A DNA stretch of 64,000 nt from Enterobacteriaceae bacterium UBA5654 (GTDB taxonomy: Bacteria > Pseudomonadota > Gammaproteobacteria > Enterobacterales > Enterobacteriaceae): contig DIJC01000020.1 in assembly GCA_002421005.1 (NCBI GenBank), forward strand, positions 62,001 through 126,000, read 5' to 3'. Numbering within the stretch: the first letter of the stretch is position 1; each line of letters opens with the position of its first letter. Positions 8,064 to 17,034 of the stretch are shown piece by piece. The position numbers and the translations under genes were made by a program. Under the pieces are notes generated by a model. The model did not search any database and had not been told where the DNA came from. It saw only the letters and a list, made by a program, of their open reading frames with translations.

Positions 8064-9434
8064 TTAGTGCGACAGGCGGTTGCGCCATGTGGTTAAAACA
8101 TCGCTGCGGGTCACCAGACCCAGAAAGCGGTGGTTATCGACAACAATCGCGACCAGACCGCGATCGAAAATGGATTTGAGGGCGCTTTCCGGCGCGTGGC
8201 GATCGACGATCTCGACGTCGCGGGTCATCGCTTCTTTAACCGGGAGCGAGAAACGCTGACTGTCGCCGCGCACGTGGCTGATTAAATCCCACTCATCAAC
8301 GATCCCCACCACGTCGTCTTTGTCGAGCACCGGAAGCTGGGAAATGTCGTACAGACGCATGCGGGCCAGCACGGTGGCAAGCGTATCGTCCGGGGCGGCG
8401 GTGACGGTGGCACCTTCATCATGACGCAGGGCAATAAAATCGCTTAAATCCCCGGCCTGCGGGCGGGCGATTAACCCCTGCTGGCGCATCCAGTCATCGT
8501 TAAACATTTTTGACAGGTATTTATTGCCGCTGTCGCAGGCAAAAGTGACGACGCGCTTTGGTGTCGTCTGTGCCCGGCAATAGCGCAGCGCCGCCGCCAG
8601 CAGCGTACCGGTGGACGATCCGGCCAGTACGCCTTCTGTCTTCAGCAGCTCCCGCGCAGTGTTAAATGCTTCGCTGTCGCCGACGCGAAACGCCTGTTTA
8701 ACGCCGTCGAGATGGGAAAGTGGCGGAATGAAGTCTTCACCAATCCCTTCGACCAGCCACGAGCCAGCCTCGCCATAACGCCCGGTTTCCACCTGATCGG
8801 CGAGAATCGAACCGGCGGGATCGGCCAGCACAAATTCCGTGTGCGGAGAGTGTTCGGCAAACCAGGCCTGTAATCCGCCCAGCGTACCGCCCGAACCCAC
8901 GCCAACGACCACCGCATCAATGCGGCCTTCAAGCTGGGCAAAGAGCTCCGGGGCGGTGGTGGTGGCGTGCGCCAGCGGATTGGCGGCGTTATTGAACTGG
9001 TCAATATAAAACGCGCCGGGGGTGTCGTCTGCCAGCCGCCGGGCGTAATCCTGATAGTACGCCGGATGGCCTTTAACCACGTCGGAGCGGGTGAGAACTA
9101 CCTGGGCACCCAGCGCACGCAGATGAAAAATCTTCTCGCGGCTCATTTTGTCCGGCACTACCAGCAGAAGCTGATAGCCTTTTTGCGCGGCGATCAGCGC
9201 CAGCCCAAGGCCGGTATTGCCAGCGGTCGCTTCAATAATGGTGCCGCCGGGTTGCAGCAATCCTTTTCGTTCCGCTTCGGCAATCATCGACAGGGCCACG
9301 CGATCTTTGATCGACCCGCCCGGATTCTGATTCTCCAGCTTCAGAAATAATTCACAGGGACCGCTATCCAGTTTATGTAACTGGAGCAGCGGGGTATTAC
9401 CGATTAAATCGGTGACGGAATGAAAAACGGTCAT
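8064..9434 (-). CDS. mtcB: Cystathionine beta-synthase with C-terminal CBS pair
   Basis: A 456-residue PLP enzyme that condenses homocysteine with serine (or an activated serine) to cystathionine. The catalytic fold II domain covers residues 1 to about 320, with Lys43 in the PLP motif PGGSIKDR and the phosphate-binding loop near EATAGNTG. Residues from about 335 to the end form two CBS motifs (a Bateman domain), which in other enzymes can bind adenosyl ligands. No N-terminal haem domain is present. The Bateman domain separates it from cysteine synthases such as CysK. It is first in the mtcBC operon and transcribed away from the metNIQ paralogue. Symbol by analogy with Klebsiella mtcB. Confidence 0.85.
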   Translation of the reverse strand: MTVFHSVTDLIGNTPLLQLHKLDSGPCELFLKLENQNPGGSIKDRVALSMIAEAERKGLLQPGGTIIEATAGNTGLGLALIAAQKGYQLLLVVPDKMSREKIFHLRALGAQVVLTRSDVVKGHPAYYQDYARRLADDTPGAFYIDQFNNAANPLAHATTTAPELFAQLEGRIDAVVVGVGSGGTLGGLQAWFAEHSPHTEFVLADPAGSILADQVETGRYGEAGSWLVEGIGEDFIPPLSHLDGVKQAFRVGDSEAFNTARELLKTEGVLAGSSTGTLLAAALRYCRAQTTPKRVVTFACDSGNKYLSKMFNDDWMRQQGLIARPQAGDLSDFIALRHDEGATVTAAPDDTLATVLARMRLYDISQLPVLDKDDVVGIVDEWDLISHVRGDSQRFSLPVKEAMTRDVEIVDRHAPESALKSIFDRGLVAIVVDNHRFLGLVTRSDVLTTWRNRLSH

Positions 9435-9861
9435 CGTATTTCACCAGAGTTCAGGGACATGGCGGAATAATAGGCGTGCCAAAAAACGCTGATAAAGAAC
9501 CTTTCTCTGTGGTTTATGCCAAAACGTAATATAAAAGACTAATCAGACGTCAGGAAGGAAAGCCGTGCGGTAGTGCAGATGTATCGACGGCTAAATACAA
9601 CGGAAGAATGCGCTTTACAGCCGCTCCTGCCGCTTCGTCTTTACGGCAGTTATTCATTCGCTGAATATGGATTGCTGAATTCTCGCTAAGCCAGCCAGCC
9701 CGCAGAAACCGTCATTTAGTGTTAAAAGTTATAACTAATATCAATCAGTTTGTTTCAAACATAATTTTGGCTGATTACTATCATATGGACGTCCATACTG
9801 CTAAACTGCCGTTCGTATCACAATCACGAAACATATAAGAAGCATTGGGTAACAAATAAAG
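9435..9861. promoter_or_regulatory. Divergent mtcBC / metNIQ-paralogue control region
   Basis: This 427-bp gap holds no convincing gene. It must carry the promoters for mtcBC (leftward) and the met transporter (rightward). The right third is AT-rich, and GTTTG-TTT-CAAAC forms a small hairpin near 9748-9760. Candidate MetJ sites are noted separately. Klebsiella mtcBC is reported to respond to CysB, Cbl and MetJ; I cannot place CysB or Cbl sites with confidence. Confidence 0.5.
9787..9802 (+). promoter_or_regulatory. MetJ-like operator upstream of the metN paralogue
   Basis: GGACGTCC directly followed by ATACTGCT resembles two tandem 8-bp met boxes (consensus AGACGTCT). The first box matches 6 of 8 and the second 5 of 8. 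It lies 60 bp before the metN start, a normal operator position. A further single box AGACGTCA is at 9545-9552, nearer mtcB. Confidence 0.45.
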
Positions 9862-10884
9862 ATGATCCTTCTCCGCAATATTTCGAAGATTTTTGACCAC
9901 GGAAAGACGCCCGTGGTCGCTGTGGATAGCGTAGATTTAACGATCGAACAGGGGCAGATTTACGGCATTATCGGTTACAGCGGAGCAGGAAAAAGCACGC
10001 TGATCCGCCTGCTCAACGGGCTGGAAAAGCCCAGCACGGGGTCGGTGACCATTAACGGTCAGGACATTTCGTCGGCAAAAGGTGAAGCGCTGCGCCAGGC
10101 ACGGCTGAAAATCAGCATGGTTTTTCAGCATTTTAATCTGCTGTGGTCGCGTACCGTGTGGGAAAACATTGCTTTTTCGATGCAGATTGCCGGTGCGCCA
10201 AAAGCTAAAATTCGCGCTCGCGTGGCGGAGCTGATCGAGCTGGTGGGACTGACCGGGCGTGAAGACGCTTATCCTTCCCAGTTAAGCGGCGGGCAAAAGC
10301 AGCGCGTCGGTATCGCCCGCGCGCTGGCTAACAGCCCGGACGTGCTGCTGTGTGACGAAGCGACCTCCGCGCTGGACCCGCAGACGACCGATCAAATTCT
10401 TGATTTGCTGCTTGATATCAACCGTCGCTTTAAGCTGACCATCGTGCTTATCACTCACGAAATGCACGTAGTGCGCAAGATTTGCGACCGGGTCGCGGTG
10501 ATGGAAAATGGCAGGGTGGTGGAAGAGGGCGATGTGCTGGAGGTCTTTACCCGCCCGCAGCAGCCGATCACCCGGCAGTTTGTGCGTCAGGTTAGCCAGT
10601 ATAAAGAAGAAGAGTCGTTTAACCCTGAACTGACCAGCGATCTGGACGGGGCGGTGATCAAGCTGACCTTCACCGGCGTCAGCACGCATCAGCCGGTGGT
10701 CGGGGAACTGACGCTGCGCTACGGTCTGCCGTTTAATATTCTGCACGGCAAAATGGCGCAAACCGCCCATGGCATCTTCGGACACCTGTGGCTCCACGTT
10801 ATTGCAAACCAGGATCAACTGAACAACATCCTCGCGGATTTGCAGCAAAGCGGTATTGAATGCGAGGTGATTAAACATGATTGA
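9862..10884 (+). CDS. metN: Methionine-type ABC transporter ATP-binding protein (MetN paralogue)
   Basis: A 340-residue ATPase of the methionine uptake family. Walker A (GYSGAGKST), signature LSGGQKQRV, Walker B (LLCDEATSALDP) and the His switch (LITHEMHV) are present. The C-terminal 80 residues form a NIL domain, which in MetN binds methionine in the cytoplasm and inhibits transport. E. coli metNIQ lies elsewhere in the chromosome (near rnpB-independent yaf genes), so this is probably a second, locus-specific copy; the first copy is not in this window. It is first of a metN-metI-metQ operon and overlaps metI by 8 bp. The substrate may be methionine or another sulfur compound. Confidence 0.88.
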   Translation: MILLRNISKIFDHGKTPVVAVDSVDLTIEQGQIYGIIGYSGAGKSTLIRLLNGLEKPSTGSVTINGQDISSAKGEALRQARLKISMVFQHFNLLWSRTVWENIAFSMQIAGAPKAKIRARVAELIELVGLTGREDAYPSQLSGGQKQRVGIARALANSPDVLLCDEATSALDPQTTDQILDLLLDINRRFKLTIVLITHEMHVVRKICDRVAVMENGRVVEEGDVLEVFTRPQQPITRQFVRQVSQYKEEESFNPELTSDLDGAVIKLTFTGVSTHQPVVGELTLRYGLPFNILHGKMAQTAHGIFGHLWLHVIANQDQLNNILADLQQSGIECEVIKHD

Positions 10885-11545
10885 TCAACTATTACCCCAT
10901 CTGAAATGGGAACAGCTTTGGGCGGCAACGCAGGAAACGCTGTATATGACCGCGCTCTCCGGGGTGGCAACCTTTGTTCTGGGGATTGTGCTTGGACTGG
11001 CGCTGTTTTTAACCGCGAGGGGCGGCCTGTTTCAGAATCGGACGCTCTACAGCGTCATTTCGATTATCGTGAACGTGTTCCGCTCCATCCCGTTCATTAT
11101 TTTAATCGTGCTGCTGATCCCCTTCACCAAAACCATTATCGGCACCATTCTGGGCGCGAACGCTGCGCTTCCGGCGCTGATTGTCGGGGCCGCGCCGTTT
11201 TACGCGCGTCTGGTTGAAATTGCCCTGCGTGAAGTCGATAAAGGCGTGATTGAAGCAACGCGCTCAATGGGCGCACGTCTCAGCACCCTGATTTTTAGAG
11301 TTTTACTGCCCGAGTCCTCGCCTGCTTTAGTGTCCGGTATTACGGTGACGCTGATTGCGCTGGTTAGCTACAGTGCAATGGCAGGCGTGATTGGCGCGGG
11401 CGGATTAGGGAACCTGGCTTATCTGGAAGGATTCCAGCGCAACCATAGCGACGTCACGCTGGTGGCGACGGTGACTATTTTGATCATCGTTTTCATCATC
11501 CAGTTCTGCGGCGACGTTATCACCTCTCTGTTAGACAAACGCTAA
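10877..11545 (+). CDS. metI: Methionine-type ABC transporter permease (MetI paralogue)
   Basis: A 222-residue inner-membrane permease with five predicted hydrophobic segments. The EAA loop is IEATRSMGARLSTLIFRVLL, and the segment SYSAMAGVIGAGGLGNLA is characteristic of MetI. Its length is close to E. coli MetI (217). It begins inside the end of metN, implying translational coupling. It should form a homodimer with two MetN subunits. Confidence 0.9.
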   Translation: MIDQLLPHLKWEQLWAATQETLYMTALSGVATFVLGIVLGLALFLTARGGLFQNRTLYSVISIIVNVFRSIPFIILIVLLIPFTKTIIGTILGANAALPALIVGAAPFYARLVEIALREVDKGVIEATRSMGARLSTLIFRVLLPESSPALVSGITVTLIALVSYSAMAGVIGAGGLGNLAYLEGFQRNHSDVTLVATVTILIIVFIIQFCGDVITSLLDKR

Positions 11546-11564
11546 TAATACGGAAACCAACATC

Positions 11565-12377
11565 ATGACTAAAACGTTGACCCTGATCGCCGCAGCAACC
11601 CTGAGTGCCATTAGCTTCGCTTCCTGGGCAGATACCCTGACCGTGGGCGCGTCCAACGTCCCGCACGCGGAAATTCTGGAGCAGGCTAAACCCATCCTTG
11701 CGAAAGAAGGCATCGACCTGGAAATTAAACCGTTCCAGGATTACATCCTGCCGAACACGGCGCTGGCCAGCGGTGACATCGACGCCAACTACTTCCAGCA
11801 TATCCCTTACCTGAACAGCGTGCTGAAAGATCATGCGGGCGATAAGACGTTTGATTTCGTCAGCGCGGGTGCGATTCATATTGAGCCGATCGGTATTTAC
11901 TCGAAAAAATATAAATCACTGAAAGATCTGCCGCAGGGCGGGAAAGTGATTATGCGTGATGCGGTTTCCGAAGAAGGACGTATTCTTTCCATCTTCGAAA
12001 AAGAAGGCGTGATCAAACTGAAACCGGGCGTGGATAAAGTCAACGCGCGCATCAGTGATATCGTTGAGAACCCGAAAAAACTGCAATTCCAGCCTAACGT
12101 TGAAGCAGCGCTGCTGCCGCAGATGTATAACAACGATGAAGGCGACGCCGTGGTGATTAACGCCAACTATGCGATTGATGCTGGTCTGGACCCGGTTCAT
12201 GATCCGATTGCGGTAGAAAGCGGTGAAAACAACCCGTATGCGAATATCATTACCGTACATCGCGGCGATGAGAAGAAAAAAGATATCGTTGAGCTGGTGA
12301 AAGTGCTGCACTCAAAAGAGATTCAGGACTGGATCCGCACCAAATACAAAGGCGCGGTGATCCCGGTTAACAATTAA
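11565..12377 (+). CDS. MetQ-family binding protein lacking a lipobox
   Basis: A 270-residue NlpA/MetQ-family substrate-binding protein. The signature FQDYILPNTALASGDIDANYFQH matches the family (shown in part: PNTALASGDIDANYFQH). E. coli MetQ is a lipoprotein with LVGC before its mature start. Here the signal peptide ends SFASWA and there is no cysteine at all, so the protein would be soluble periplasmic or held by an uncleaved signal. This and the divergence from MetQ mean the ligand could be methionine, methionine sulfoxide or another organosulfur compound. It is the last gene of the operon, followed by a terminator. I leave the symbol blank for that reason. Confidence 0.85.
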   Translation: MTKTLTLIAAATLSAISFASWADTLTVGASNVPHAEILEQAKPILAKEGIDLEIKPFQDYILPNTALASGDIDANYFQHIPYLNSVLKDHAGDKTFDFVSAGAIHIEPIGIYSKKYKSLKDLPQGGKVIMRDAVSEEGRILSIFEKEGVIKLKPGVDKVNARISDIVENPKKLQFQPNVEAALLPQMYNNDEGDAVVINANYAIDAGLDPVHDPIAVESGENNPYANIITVHRGDEKKKDIVELVKVLHSKEIQDWIRTKYKGAVIPVNN

Positions 12378-12388
12378 TGCATGACCTG

Positions 12389-12424
12389 CGCCATCCGCTT
12401 TCAGGGCGGATGGCGTTCCTTCTT
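12389..12424 (+). terminator. Terminator after the metNIQ paralogue
   Basis: Ten-base-pair stem CGCCATCCGC (12389-12398) with GCGGATGGCG (12406-12415), seven-base loop, then TTCCTTCTT. It lies between two convergent genes and could also slow transcripts leaving hemB. Confidence 0.8.
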
Positions 12425-13394
12425 AAAGGATTTTGTTTTCCGCTAAATCGAGTGCGAAATAGCTGAAAATCAGATCGGCTCCGGCGCGTTTGATTGCGCC
12501 CAGACTCTCCAGCACCACTTTATGCTCATCAATCGCCCCGGCCTGCGCCGCGAACTTAATCATTGCGTACTCGCCGCTCACCTGGTACGCGCCCAGCGGC
12601 AGTTCGGTACGTTCGCGAATATCGCGCAGAATATCCAGATAGGCACCGGCCGGTTTCACCATCAGGCAGTCCGCGCCCTGCGCTTCGTCCAGCAGTGATT
12701 CACGGATCGCTTCCCGGCGGTTCATCGGGTTCATCTGATAGGTTTTGCGGTCGCCTTTCAGCGCGGTTCCGGCCGCTTCACGGAACGGACCATAAAAGGA
12801 AGAGGCAAATTTGGTGGAGTAGGACATGATCGCGGTATCAGAAAACCCAGCGGCATCCAGCGCCTGACGAATCGCCTGTACCTGTCCATCCATCGCTGCA
12901 GAAGGGGCGATAAAATCCGCGCCCGCCGCCGCTGCGACCACCGCCTGTTTACCCAGATTGGCAAGCGTAGCGTCGTTATCCACGCCATGCTCGCACAGCA
13001 CGCCGCAGTGACCATGAGAGGTGTATTCGCAGAAGCAGGTATCGGACATCACAATCATCTCCGGCACGGCCTGCTTGCAGATGCGCGACATTCGCGCCAC
13101 CAGACCCTCTTCTTTCCAGGCATCGCTGCCGGTCGCGTCGGTATGATGGGAAATGCCAAAGGTCATTACCGAGCGGATACCGGCTCTGGCAATGCGCTCA
13201 ATTTCCCGCGCCAGATGCTTTTCAGGGATGCGCATCACGCCCGGCATGGCTTCGATGGCTTTGTAATCGTCCAGCTCTTCTTCAACAAAAATCGGTAACA
13301 CCAGGTCATTTAAGCTCAGTGTTGTCTCTTCAAACATAGCGCGCAGCGCGGGAGACTTGCGCAGGCGACGGGGGCGGTGCAGTAAATCGGTCAT
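12423..13394 (-). CDS. hemB: Delta-aminolevulinic acid dehydratase (porphobilinogen synthase)
   Basis: A 323-residue cytosolic enzyme that joins two 5-aminolevulinate molecules to porphobilinogen, the second step of tetrapyrrole synthesis. The zinc cysteines Cys120, Cys122 and Cys130 (CFCEYTSHGHC) and both active-site lysines, Lys195 (SYSTKF) and Lys247 (LMVKPAG), sit at the same positions as in E. coli HemB. Length is one residue shorter than the E. coli protein. It is a single-gene unit, and its neighbours (a sulfur locus on one side, an autotransporter on the other) follow the tau-hemB-yaiT layout of related enterics. Confidence 0.97.
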   Translation of the reverse strand: MTDLLHRPRRLRKSPALRAMFEETTLSLNDLVLPIFVEEELDDYKAIEAMPGVMRIPEKHLAREIERIARAGIRSVMTFGISHHTDATGSDAWKEEGLVARMSRICKQAVPEMIVMSDTCFCEYTSHGHCGVLCEHGVDNDATLANLGKQAVVAAAAGADFIAPSAAMDGQVQAIRQALDAAGFSDTAIMSYSTKFASSFYGPFREAAGTALKGDRKTYQMNPMNRREAIRESLLDEAQGADCLMVKPAGAYLDILRDIRERTELPLGAYQVSGEYAMIKFAAQAGAIDEHKVVLESLGAIKRAGADLIFSYFALDLAENKIL

Positions 13395-13988
13395 GTTATG
13401 CCTGATGTTTGTGAAATATGACGTTATTGTACCTTAAACATCACGGGTATGTTTTACCAAAGTTGTCGTTCAGGACGGGATAAGCATGGCTGGCTGCGGA
13501 ACATGCATTTACCGTTGCGCTGCTTGATTATTTAAATAAGCCAGCGAAATGTTATTACCATTATCAGAGTTATTAAATATATAAATACTCAATTTCAATT
13601 GATAACAGATAATCGGGACTTTTGTTAAAATGGATTATAACCAATCAATAGCGACATTTTTTTGTTAACTCATTCCGGGGTATATTATTTTTTTAACGAG
13701 TATTCTGTGTGCATTCATGAGGGTTATATGAGTTTGTTTATTTATTCATTGAGCCATTGTTTATGTATTTGATGTTTTATGAGAATGCTCTTGTAATATA
13801 AGGAATTATTAAATTATCCTGTGATGACCCCAGCGCGTTAATAGTCCGTATTCGGACTTTAGGTAAAGATTAATTGAACCTTCTCCCGTCTAAACCGCAT
13901 AATTCAGCCTGCAATGTAACCTTACTTGTTTTGATTGCATTAATAATTGATGGATCAACTGGATTACGTCCCTGAGGAGGGATGACAA
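13395..13988. promoter_or_regulatory. AT-rich intergenic region between hemB and the autotransporter
   Basis: A 594-bp gap with no convincing gene. It must hold the hemB promoter (left end) and the autotransporter promoter (right end). The middle (about 13540-13830) is strongly AT-rich, as expected for an H-NS-silenced surface-protein promoter; that is inference. An inverted repeat at 13843-13858 is listed separately. A strong ribosome-binding site, GAGGAGGG, precedes the autotransporter ATG. Confidence 0.5.
13843..13858. repeat. Perfect inverted repeat upstream of the autotransporter
   Basis: AGTCCG-TATT-CGGACT followed by TT, 131 bp before the autotransporter start. It could be an operator or a small leader hairpin. 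The following T run is too short for a good terminator. Confidence 0.5.
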
Positions 13989-16928
13989 ATGCAAACCTGG
14001 AAAAAGAAACTTGTAGTATCTCAATTAGCATTGGCCTGCACTTTGGCAATCGCTTCTCAGGCAAATGCGACTGTTTATGATACCTGGGGGTATCACGATA
14101 ACACCGCTACTGCTCTTGACTGGGCAAACATGGATGCCCCAGGCTCTGATGGCAACTATGTGATTTATAACGGCTTTGTTTACTACAATAATGCGAACGG
14201 TGACTTTGATACTTCCTTCAAAGGCGACACTGTTAACGGCACGATGTCGACCTATTATCTGAATCATGATTATACCGACGGCACCAACGGTAATCCAAAT
14301 CAGCTGGATGTGACTAATTCAGTGATTCATGGCGCCATCACCTCAATGTTACCTGAAGGCTATTATGGTTATAATGGTGGCACCAATTATGATGGTGGCT
14401 ATTATTTCTATCAGGCTGGCGATGCTGTTATCGACGAAACCTGGCATGACGGTGACGTCTTCACGCTAAATATCGCTAATTCCACCATTGACGATGATTA
14501 TGAAGGACTTTACTTCACCGATACGTATTTAAATGGTGATGTCAGCAAAAATACCCATGAAACCCTGTACACCGCCACGGGTGAAAGCGCAGGTCTGGGC
14601 CTTGCTGTTCAGATTGACGTAGAAAGTAACATTAATATTTCCAATAATTCTCGCGTTGCGGGTATTAGCCTGGTACAGGGCAACACGACTAATTCAACCT
14701 ATACCACTGAATCCCATACCTGGGATAACAACATCAGCGTAACGGATTCTACTGTTACCTCTGGGTCAGTAACGCCGCTGGAAGGCGACGGTTTCTACGG
14801 CAATTCCGCTGAACCAGGTGATTATGCGGGTAATGGCGGAGCCAATGACGTTGCGCTGTATTTCAGCGATAGCGCCGCTTCCAGTTACTCCATGAAAAAC
14901 AACGTGAACTTCAGCAATTCTACACTGCTGGGTGATGTGGTATTCAGCAGTACCTGGAATGCGAACTTCTATCCGCAAGGTCATGACAGCAATGGTGATG
15001 GTATTCTTGATACCAACGGCGGCTGGGCTGAAGACTCCCTGAACGTTGATGAACTGAACATTACGCTGGACAACGGCAGTAAGTGGGTTGGCTCTGCCAG
15101 CATGAATGTTGATGAGCATTCTGTTGCTTCTACTGACTGGTATGATGTAACGGGTAACAGCCTTTTCCCTGGCGTCGTTGTTGAAGCAAATAACTGGGGT
15201 CGTGCAATTGACGATCGGGTATTCCAGAGCGGCGTATTCAACGTAGCCCTGAATAACGGTTCCGAGTGGGACACTGTTAACGCTTCCAACATCGATACCC
15301 TGGCGGTCAACAACGGCTCACAGGTAAACGTTTCTAATTCCAGCCTGCTTTCTGACACCATCGCCCTCACCAATGGTTCTTCTGTGAACATCGGCGAGCA
15401 AGGGCTGGTTGCCACCGATCGCCTGACTATCGATACCTACAGTACCGTTGATCTGGATGCCTCCGTCGGCTGGTCTACAAGTGCGGCTCTGTACGCAAAC
15501 ACCATCACCGTCACCAATGGCGGTCTGCTGGATGTGAACGTTGAGCAGTTTGATGCCAGCCCGTTCCAGACTGATACTCTGCAAGTGACCAGCGGCAATT
15601 ATGCTGACAACAATCGCCACGTTGTATCCGGTGTCTTCGACATCCACAGCAGCGACTATGTACTGAATGCCGATCTGGTGAACGACCGTACCTGGGATAA
15701 AACGCAGGCTAACTACGGTTACGGTACTCTTGCTATGAACTCTGACGGTCATCTGACTATCAACGGTAACGGCGATATCAACAGCGGTGACGAACTGGAT
15801 AACAGCGCCACCGACGGTGTTGTAGCCGCAATTGGTAACTACCACGTGCGTATCGACAACGCGACTGGCGCTGGTGATATCGCTGACTACAAAGGTAAAG
15901 AAATTATCTATGTCAACGACGTAAACACTAACGCCACCTTCAGCGCGGCTAACAAAGCTGATCTCGGTGCTTACACCTATCAGGCTCAGCAGCAGGGTAA
16001 CACTGTTGTTCTGCAACAGATGGAACTGACCGACTACGCTAACATGGCACTGAGCATTCCTTCTGCAAACACCAACATCTGGAATCTGCAACAGGATACT
16101 CTGTCCAACCGTCTGACTACTGCTCGTCACGGTTTTGAAGACAACGGCGGCGCATGGGTGAGCTACTTTGGCGGTAGCTTCGATGCTGACAACGACACCA
16201 TCTCCTACGATCAGGACGTTCACGGTCTGATGGTCGGTGTGGATACCAACGTTGACGGTAACAACGCTGAGTGGATCGTCGGTGCTGCGGCAGCGTTCGG
16301 TAAAGGCGACCTGAGCGACCGTACTGGTCAGGTAGATCAAGACAGCCAGTCTGCCTACTTCTACTCTTCAGCGCACTTCGCGAACAACATCTTTGTTGAT
16401 GGTAACTTAAGCTACAGCCGTTTCGACAGCGACCTGACTGCCACCATGAGCAACGGTGCTTATGTTGACGGTAACAGCACTGCGGATGCATGGGGCTTCG
16501 GTCTGAAACTGGGTTACGACTTCAACGTTAACGAAGCCGGTTACGTAACGCCTTACGGCAGCATCAATGGCCTGTTCCAGTCTGGCGACAGCTATCGTCT
16601 GAGCAACGACGCCCGCGTCGGCGATCAGAGCTACGACAGCCTGCGCTATGAGCTGGGTGTCAATACCGGTTACACCTTCAACTACGGTGACCAGGCGCTG
16701 ACTCCTTACTTCGACCTGGCCTACGTCTACGATGACTCTGACAACGATTCCGACTTCAATGGCGATGACATTGATAACGGCGTGAAAGGCTCTGCGGTAC
16801 GTGTTGGTGCGGGTAGCCAGTTCAGCTTCACCAAAAACTTCAGCGGCTATACCGGTGTTAACTACGTCGGTGGCGGCGATGTTGACCAGGATTGGGCAGC
16901 TAACGCGGGTGTTAAATACACCTGGTAA
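13989..16928 (+). CDS. Type V autotransporter, YaiT-like, intact
   Basis: A 979-residue outer-membrane autotransporter. Residues 1-27 are a signal peptide (Lys-rich start, cleavage after SQANA). The passenger (about 28-680) is rich in Asn, Asp, Ser, Thr and Gly, with repeated short beta-strand units such as NNGSEWDTVNASNI and NNGSQVNVSNSS, fitting a right-handed beta-helix. Near residue 695 a helix-like linker (NIWNLQQDTLSNRL) leads into a C-terminal beta-barrel (about 717-979) ending in Tyr-Thr-Trp, the expected barrel-assembly signal. E. coli K-12 carries the disrupted yaiT/yaiU pseudogene at this position, and here it is whole. No protease or other catalytic motif is visible, so adhesion or aggregation is the likeliest role. 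The first base of the ATG is 13989 behind GAGGAGGG. Confidence 0.9.
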   Translation: MQTWKKKLVVSQLALACTLAIASQANATVYDTWGYHDNTATALDWANMDAPGSDGNYVIYNGFVYYNNANGDFDTSFKGDTVNGTMSTYYLNHDYTDGTNGNPNQLDVTNSVIHGAITSMLPEGYYGYNGGTNYDGGYYFYQAGDAVIDETWHDGDVFTLNIANSTIDDDYEGLYFTDTYLNGDVSKNTHETLYTATGESAGLGLAVQIDVESNINISNNSRVAGISLVQGNTTNSTYTTESHTWDNNISVTDSTVTSGSVTPLEGDGFYGNSAEPGDYAGNGGANDVALYFSDSAASSYSMKNNVNFSNSTLLGDVVFSSTWNANFYPQGHDSNGDGILDTNGGWAEDSLNVDELNITLDNGSKWVGSASMNVDEHSVASTDWYDVTGNSLFPGVVVEANNWGRAIDDRVFQSGVFNVALNNGSEWDTVNASNIDTLAVNNGSQVNVSNSSLLSDTIALTNGSSVNIGEQGLVATDRLTIDTYSTVDLDASVGWSTSAALYANTITVTNGGLLDVNVEQFDASPFQTDTLQVTSGNYADNNRHVVSGVFDIHSSDYVLNADLVNDRTWDKTQANYGYGTLAMNSDGHLTINGNGDINSGDELDNSATDGVVAAIGNYHVRIDNATGAGDIADYKGKEIIYVNDVNTNATFSAANKADLGAYTYQAQQQGNTVVLQQMELTDYANMALSIPSANTNIWNLQQDTLSNRLTTARHGFEDNGGAWVSYFGGSFDADNDTISYDQDVHGLMVGVDTNVDGNNAEWIVGAAAAFGKGDLSDRTGQVDQDSQSAYFYSSAHFANNIFVDGNLSYSRFDSDLTATMSNGAYVDGNSTADAWGFGLKLGYDFNVNEAGYVTPYGSINGLFQSGDSYRLSNDARVGDQSYDSLRYELGVNTGYTFNYGDQALTPYFDLAYVYDDSDNDSDFNGDDIDNGVKGSAVRVGAGSQFSFTKNFSGYTGVNYVGGGDVDQDWAANAGVKYTW

Positions 16929-16938
16929 TTGGCAGACC

Positions 16939-16968
16939 AGGGGAGGAAACTCCCCTCTATTCTTACCG
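16939..16968 (+). terminator. Hairpin after the autotransporter
   Basis: AGGGGAG (16939-16945), GAAA loop, CTCCCCT (16950-16956), then CTATTCTT. A stable GNRA-type tetraloop stem with a moderate T run, 10 bp after the stop codon. Confidence 0.65.
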
Positions 16969-17034
16969 GTAGCTATAGCATTGGTAATGCCTGTCATGGA
17001 CAGGACGGGCATTTTTCGCAAAGGACGCAGTGAA

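Noticed and set aside
15318..16340. 340-codon frame antisense to the autotransporter
   Set aside because: It follows from the codon periodicity of the sense gene, has no ribosome-binding site or recognisable domain, and the sense gene is complete.
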